A program made the position numbers and the translations under genes. Of a DNA stretch of 64,000 nt, positions 61,717 through 64,000 are shown piece after piece. This stretch comes from Marine Group I thaumarchaeote. Its GTDB lineage: Archaea; Thermoproteota; Nitrososphaeria; Nitrososphaerales; Nitrosopumilaceae. Below the pieces are notes generated by a model. It was not told where the DNA came from and searched no databases. It saw only the letters and a list, made by a program, of their open reading frames with translations. How positions within the stretch are numbered: the first letter of the stretch is position 1; each line of letters begins with the position of its first letter. The stretch is from positions 62,001 through 126,000 of the forward strand of contig JACASX010000003.1 of NCBI GenBank assembly GCA_013390745.1, given 5' to 3'.

Positions 61717-64000
61717 TTATACCCCCAAAACCATTGATTTTACTTTCTCTATTGCATCATTTTTTTTAGATTTGTCTTTTCCTCCTCCCTGAGCAAATCT
61801 TTGGGTTCCTCCCCCAGCTCCTCCAAGTATTTCAGATACAATTTTTGCAATATCTCCTGCTTTTTTGTCCTTTCCAGCTTGATCACCTGAATAAATTATT
61901 GCTCGAATTTTATCTCCATCTTCAAAAACACCACAATAAACCATCCATGGATCTTTTTCGATCAGTTTTTCTCCCAAGCCAATATGAAAAAATTCATCAT
62001 ATTGATCACTGTCTGTACAACAAAAGTTTGGTTTTCCAGACTCTGTAATATCAACAACGATTTCATCTACAATGGCTGAGCCAATTTTACTTTGAATTAT
62101 ACTTTCAACTAAAAGTGGAAACTTTTCTCTTAATTCTTGTTTTTGTTCCCGTCTTTTTTCTTTTAATTCAGTTTTGTCTTTTAATTCAGATGATTTTTTT
62201 ATCAAGTCAGCATCATGCCGCTTAACATAATCTAGAGCAGTATCTCCTGAAACAAACTCAATTCTCACCACACCATCTTGAATCCTTTTTGTCCTTGTAA
62301 TTTTTATTAGTTCAATCTCATCTGTTTGCTTAACATGTGTTCCACCACATGCTTCTATATCGAAATCCTCAATTGAGACAATTCTAATTGATTTTACTGG
62401 AACAATTCCTCCTTGATATATTTTAAATCCATATTTTTGCTCAGCAGTTCCTCTATCAAAATTCTCAATTGTTACCGGTATGTTTTTCTCAACGACAGAA
62501 TTAGCTAGATCCTCAATTTTTGTAATTTCATCATCAGTCAAAGCGGAATGGTGTGTAATGTCTAGCCTTGCATGATCTTCTTCTTTAAATGCAGAATGCT
62601 GCCAAACCCACGATCCTAAAACGCTTCGGGAGGACGAATTGAGAATGTGTGTGCTGGTATGATTTTTTGTGATATCATCTCTTCTTTTTGAATTAATAAC
62701 ACATGAAACAGTACTGCCTTCCTTTGGAATGCCATTTTTGAGTTCATGTACTATAACATTGCCATGTTTGCTTACATCAACAACTTCAAAGTTTTCAATT
62801 GTTCCATGGTCCGGTTCTTGTCCCCCACCTCTTGCATAAAATGAAGTTTTATCCAACACTACATACTTGTCAAAGGATTTTAGGACCTTTGCATCAAACT
62901 CTTTTGGGTCATCTCCATAATACAAAAGTTCAGTTCCTGGTAATCCTGCTAATGAAAGTTGATCTTGTTCTTTTTGCTTCTTTGATTGATGCAATTCAGA
63001 CAATTTGCTGTAAAATGTAGACGGAATATCAGAAATTACCTTCATTTCTTTTAGATAATCAGGTGTTACACCGTCAGATTCGTACAGTCTAATCAAGTCA
63101 TCAACTGTTGGCTTTTGATTTAATTTACTTACAATTTTTTCCATTCTTAATTTTGAATTTTCATATCTACCTGACTCGATTCCAATTATCGTCTTGATAT
63201 CTTCACGTGTTTTTTCTAGTTCAGGATATGTATTTTTAAGATAATCGATTTGTGCATCAACAATCCCATTCATGTCTAATTTTAGCGATAATCTATCCAT
63301 TGTAGATATAATTCTTCGAAGCATCATTCGAAGATTGTATCCTCCACCAACATTGCTTGGCAAAGCGCCGTCTGATATTGCAAAAATTAGTGTTCTAATA
63401 TGATCAACAATTAGATAAATTCCCTCAAGCGGAATTATGATTTTATTTACCTGCTCATCTGAAAGACCAGCTGATTTTATTGCATTTTTTCTAACCTCAG
63501 ATAAATCACTAAATCGTTCAAAATGTTTTGCAATTTTAGTAAAGTATGTAACTAAAAGCTCGTCATTTGTATCAATTCCTGCTTGCTGTAGTAGGTTGTT
63601 AGTAATAGGTCCAAAGCAGCAATCATACGCGGTCGGTGTTCCCATTGTAAGCCAAGCAAATCTCTCTAGACCTGCTCCCATGTCGATAATTTGTTGGTCT
63701 AATGTTTTGTAGTTAGACAAATCTCCTTGAAATTCAGTAAACACTGCATTACCAAGTTCTAATCCTTTCACAAAAAATTCCAAAGAAGAACCAAAGGAAC
63801 CACCGCCTTCCCACACATCTTCTACAAAGACAACTTCTTTTTTATCAACTCCAAATTGTTCTGTAACTAGTCTGTAATCCAAATCAACACATTCATCCTT
63901 CCAATATCCATGAGAATTTGGAATACTATGTTGTCCAATCATACAAAAGCTTGAAAAGTGCCGTCCAGTAACACCCACATTTTCTAAATCTTTGAATCTG
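61717..64000 (-). CDS. alaS: Alanyl-tRNA synthetase, 5' partial
   Basis: The gene runs off the window edge. At least 760 residues are seen, with an open frame through RFKDLENVGVTGRHFSSF to the edge, so the internal GTG at 63978 is not the start. Archaeal AlaRS is about 900 residues, so roughly 140 are missing. The zinc and editing motifs are in HTSTHILNSSSRSVLG and EACGGTHVKQ. The end GGAGGGTQRFAQGG is the archaeal C-terminal signature. Confidence 0.96.
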   Translation of the reverse strand, partial: RFKDLENVGVTGRHFSSFCMIGQHSIPNSHGYWKDECVDLDYRLVTEQFGVDKKEVVFVEDVWEGGGSFGSSLEFFVKGLELGNAVFTEFQGDLSNYKTLDQQIIDMGAGLERFAWLTMGTPTAYDCCFGPITNNLLQQAGIDTNDELLVTYFTKIAKHFERFSDLSEVRKNAIKSAGLSDEQVNKIIIPLEGIYLIVDHIRTLIFAISDGALPSNVGGGYNLRMMLRRIISTMDRLSLKLDMNGIVDAQIDYLKNTYPELEKTREDIKTIIGIESGRYENSKLRMEKIVSKLNQKPTVDDLIRLYESDGVTPDYLKEMKVISDIPSTFYSKLSELHQSKKQKEQDQLSLAGLPGTELLYYGDDPKEFDAKVLKSFDKYVVLDKTSFYARGGGQEPDHGTIENFEVVDVSKHGNVIVHELKNGIPKEGSTVSCVINSKRRDDITKNHTSTHILNSSSRSVLGSWVWQHSAFKEEDHARLDITHHSALTDDEITKIEDLANSVVEKNIPVTIENFDRGTAEQKYGFKIYQGGIVPVKSIRIVSIEDFDIEACGGTHVKQTDEIELIKITRTKRIQDGVVRIEFVSGDTALDYVKRHDADLIKKSSELKDKTELKEKRREQKQELREKFPLLVESIIQSKIGSAIVDEIVVDITESGKPNFCCTDSDQYDEFFHIGLGEKLIEKDPWMVYCGVFEDGDKIRAIIYSGDQAGKDKKAGDIAKIVSEILGGAGGGTQRFAQGGGKDKSKKNDAIEKVKSMVLGV

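Noticed and set aside
1-64000. Search for mobile elements, phage genes, CRISPR and amo genes
   Set aside because: No transposase, integrase, spacer array or ammonia monooxygenase subunit was recognised anywhere in the window.

Overview
The window is about 64 kb of an AT-rich archaeal chromosome. It most likely comes from a marine or soil ammonia-oxidising thaumarchaeon (Nitrososphaerota, Nitrosopumilales-like). The evidence is an unsplit RNA polymerase A'/A'' subunit beside an unsplit B subunit, archaeal-type ribosomal proteins and tRNA-modification enzymes (TgtA, Taw1, Kae1, Bud32, aCPSF-type RNase), an archaeal alternative mevalonate pathway, a Rieske-cytochrome b-plastocyanin module, and PEFG-type C-terminal surface anchors. 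No amo genes, rRNA, CRISPR arrays, insertion sequences or phage genes are visible. Genes are dense, with many 1-4 bp overlaps, and no stretch over 300 bp lacks a gene.

Layout. 1-3.7 kb: a very large secreted subtilisin-like protease, cut by the window edge. 3.7-6.2 kb: Rieske protein, cytochrome b and blue-copper protein, a complex III analogue that hands electrons to copper. 6.2-9.6 kb: tRNA-Arg, an OGG-type glycosylase, a beta-CASP nuclease, a small unknown protein and a ferredoxin. 9.6-16.8 kb: translation and tRNA modification (archaeosine TgtA, an adenylate-kinase-like NTPase, a YchF-type GTPase, Kae1 and Bud32 of KEOPS, an ITPase, Taw1). 16.8-21.8 kb: an anchored surface protein, a divergent CorA, a candidate 26-residue membrane microprotein, tRNA-His, a methyltransferase, a Rieske ferredoxin and an FAH-family enzyme. 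21.8-29 kb: a minus-strand run gltX, GGPP synthase, IPP isomerase, IPP kinase, mevalonate kinase, rps2, enolase, rpoN. It links isoprenoid lipid synthesis to translation and transcription genes. 29-34 kb: tRNA-Leu, translin, NnrE, an MBL hydrolase, a CobT-like protein and glmS. 33.9-35.2 kb: uS4 and uS13, both with repeat-built tails.

35.7-47.1 kb is the most unusual part. It holds a CFI-box surface protein, a B12-type radical SAM protein (candidate GDGT ring synthase), a VIT-family transporter, and the nickel-pincer cofactor genes larB, larC and larE. These are arranged around malate dehydrogenase, with a cysteine desulfurase translationally coupled to larE. Three PEFG-CTERM surface proteins follow, two of them with duplicated ends. 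47.3-56.7 kb is the classical rpoH-rpoB-rpoA-rpl30e-nusA-rps12-rps7 operon, followed by an opposing tRNA-Gln that appears to have C33 instead of U33. 56.7-64 kb: a small unknown, a cysteine-cluster protein, a geranylgeranyl-reductase-like flavoprotein, leuS and the truncated alaS.

Many operon-leading genes have a TATA-like box centred about 26-30 bp before the start codon, as expected for leaderless archaeal mRNA. This spacing was used to choose several starts. All functional calls come from reading motifs and family resemblance; no database search was run.
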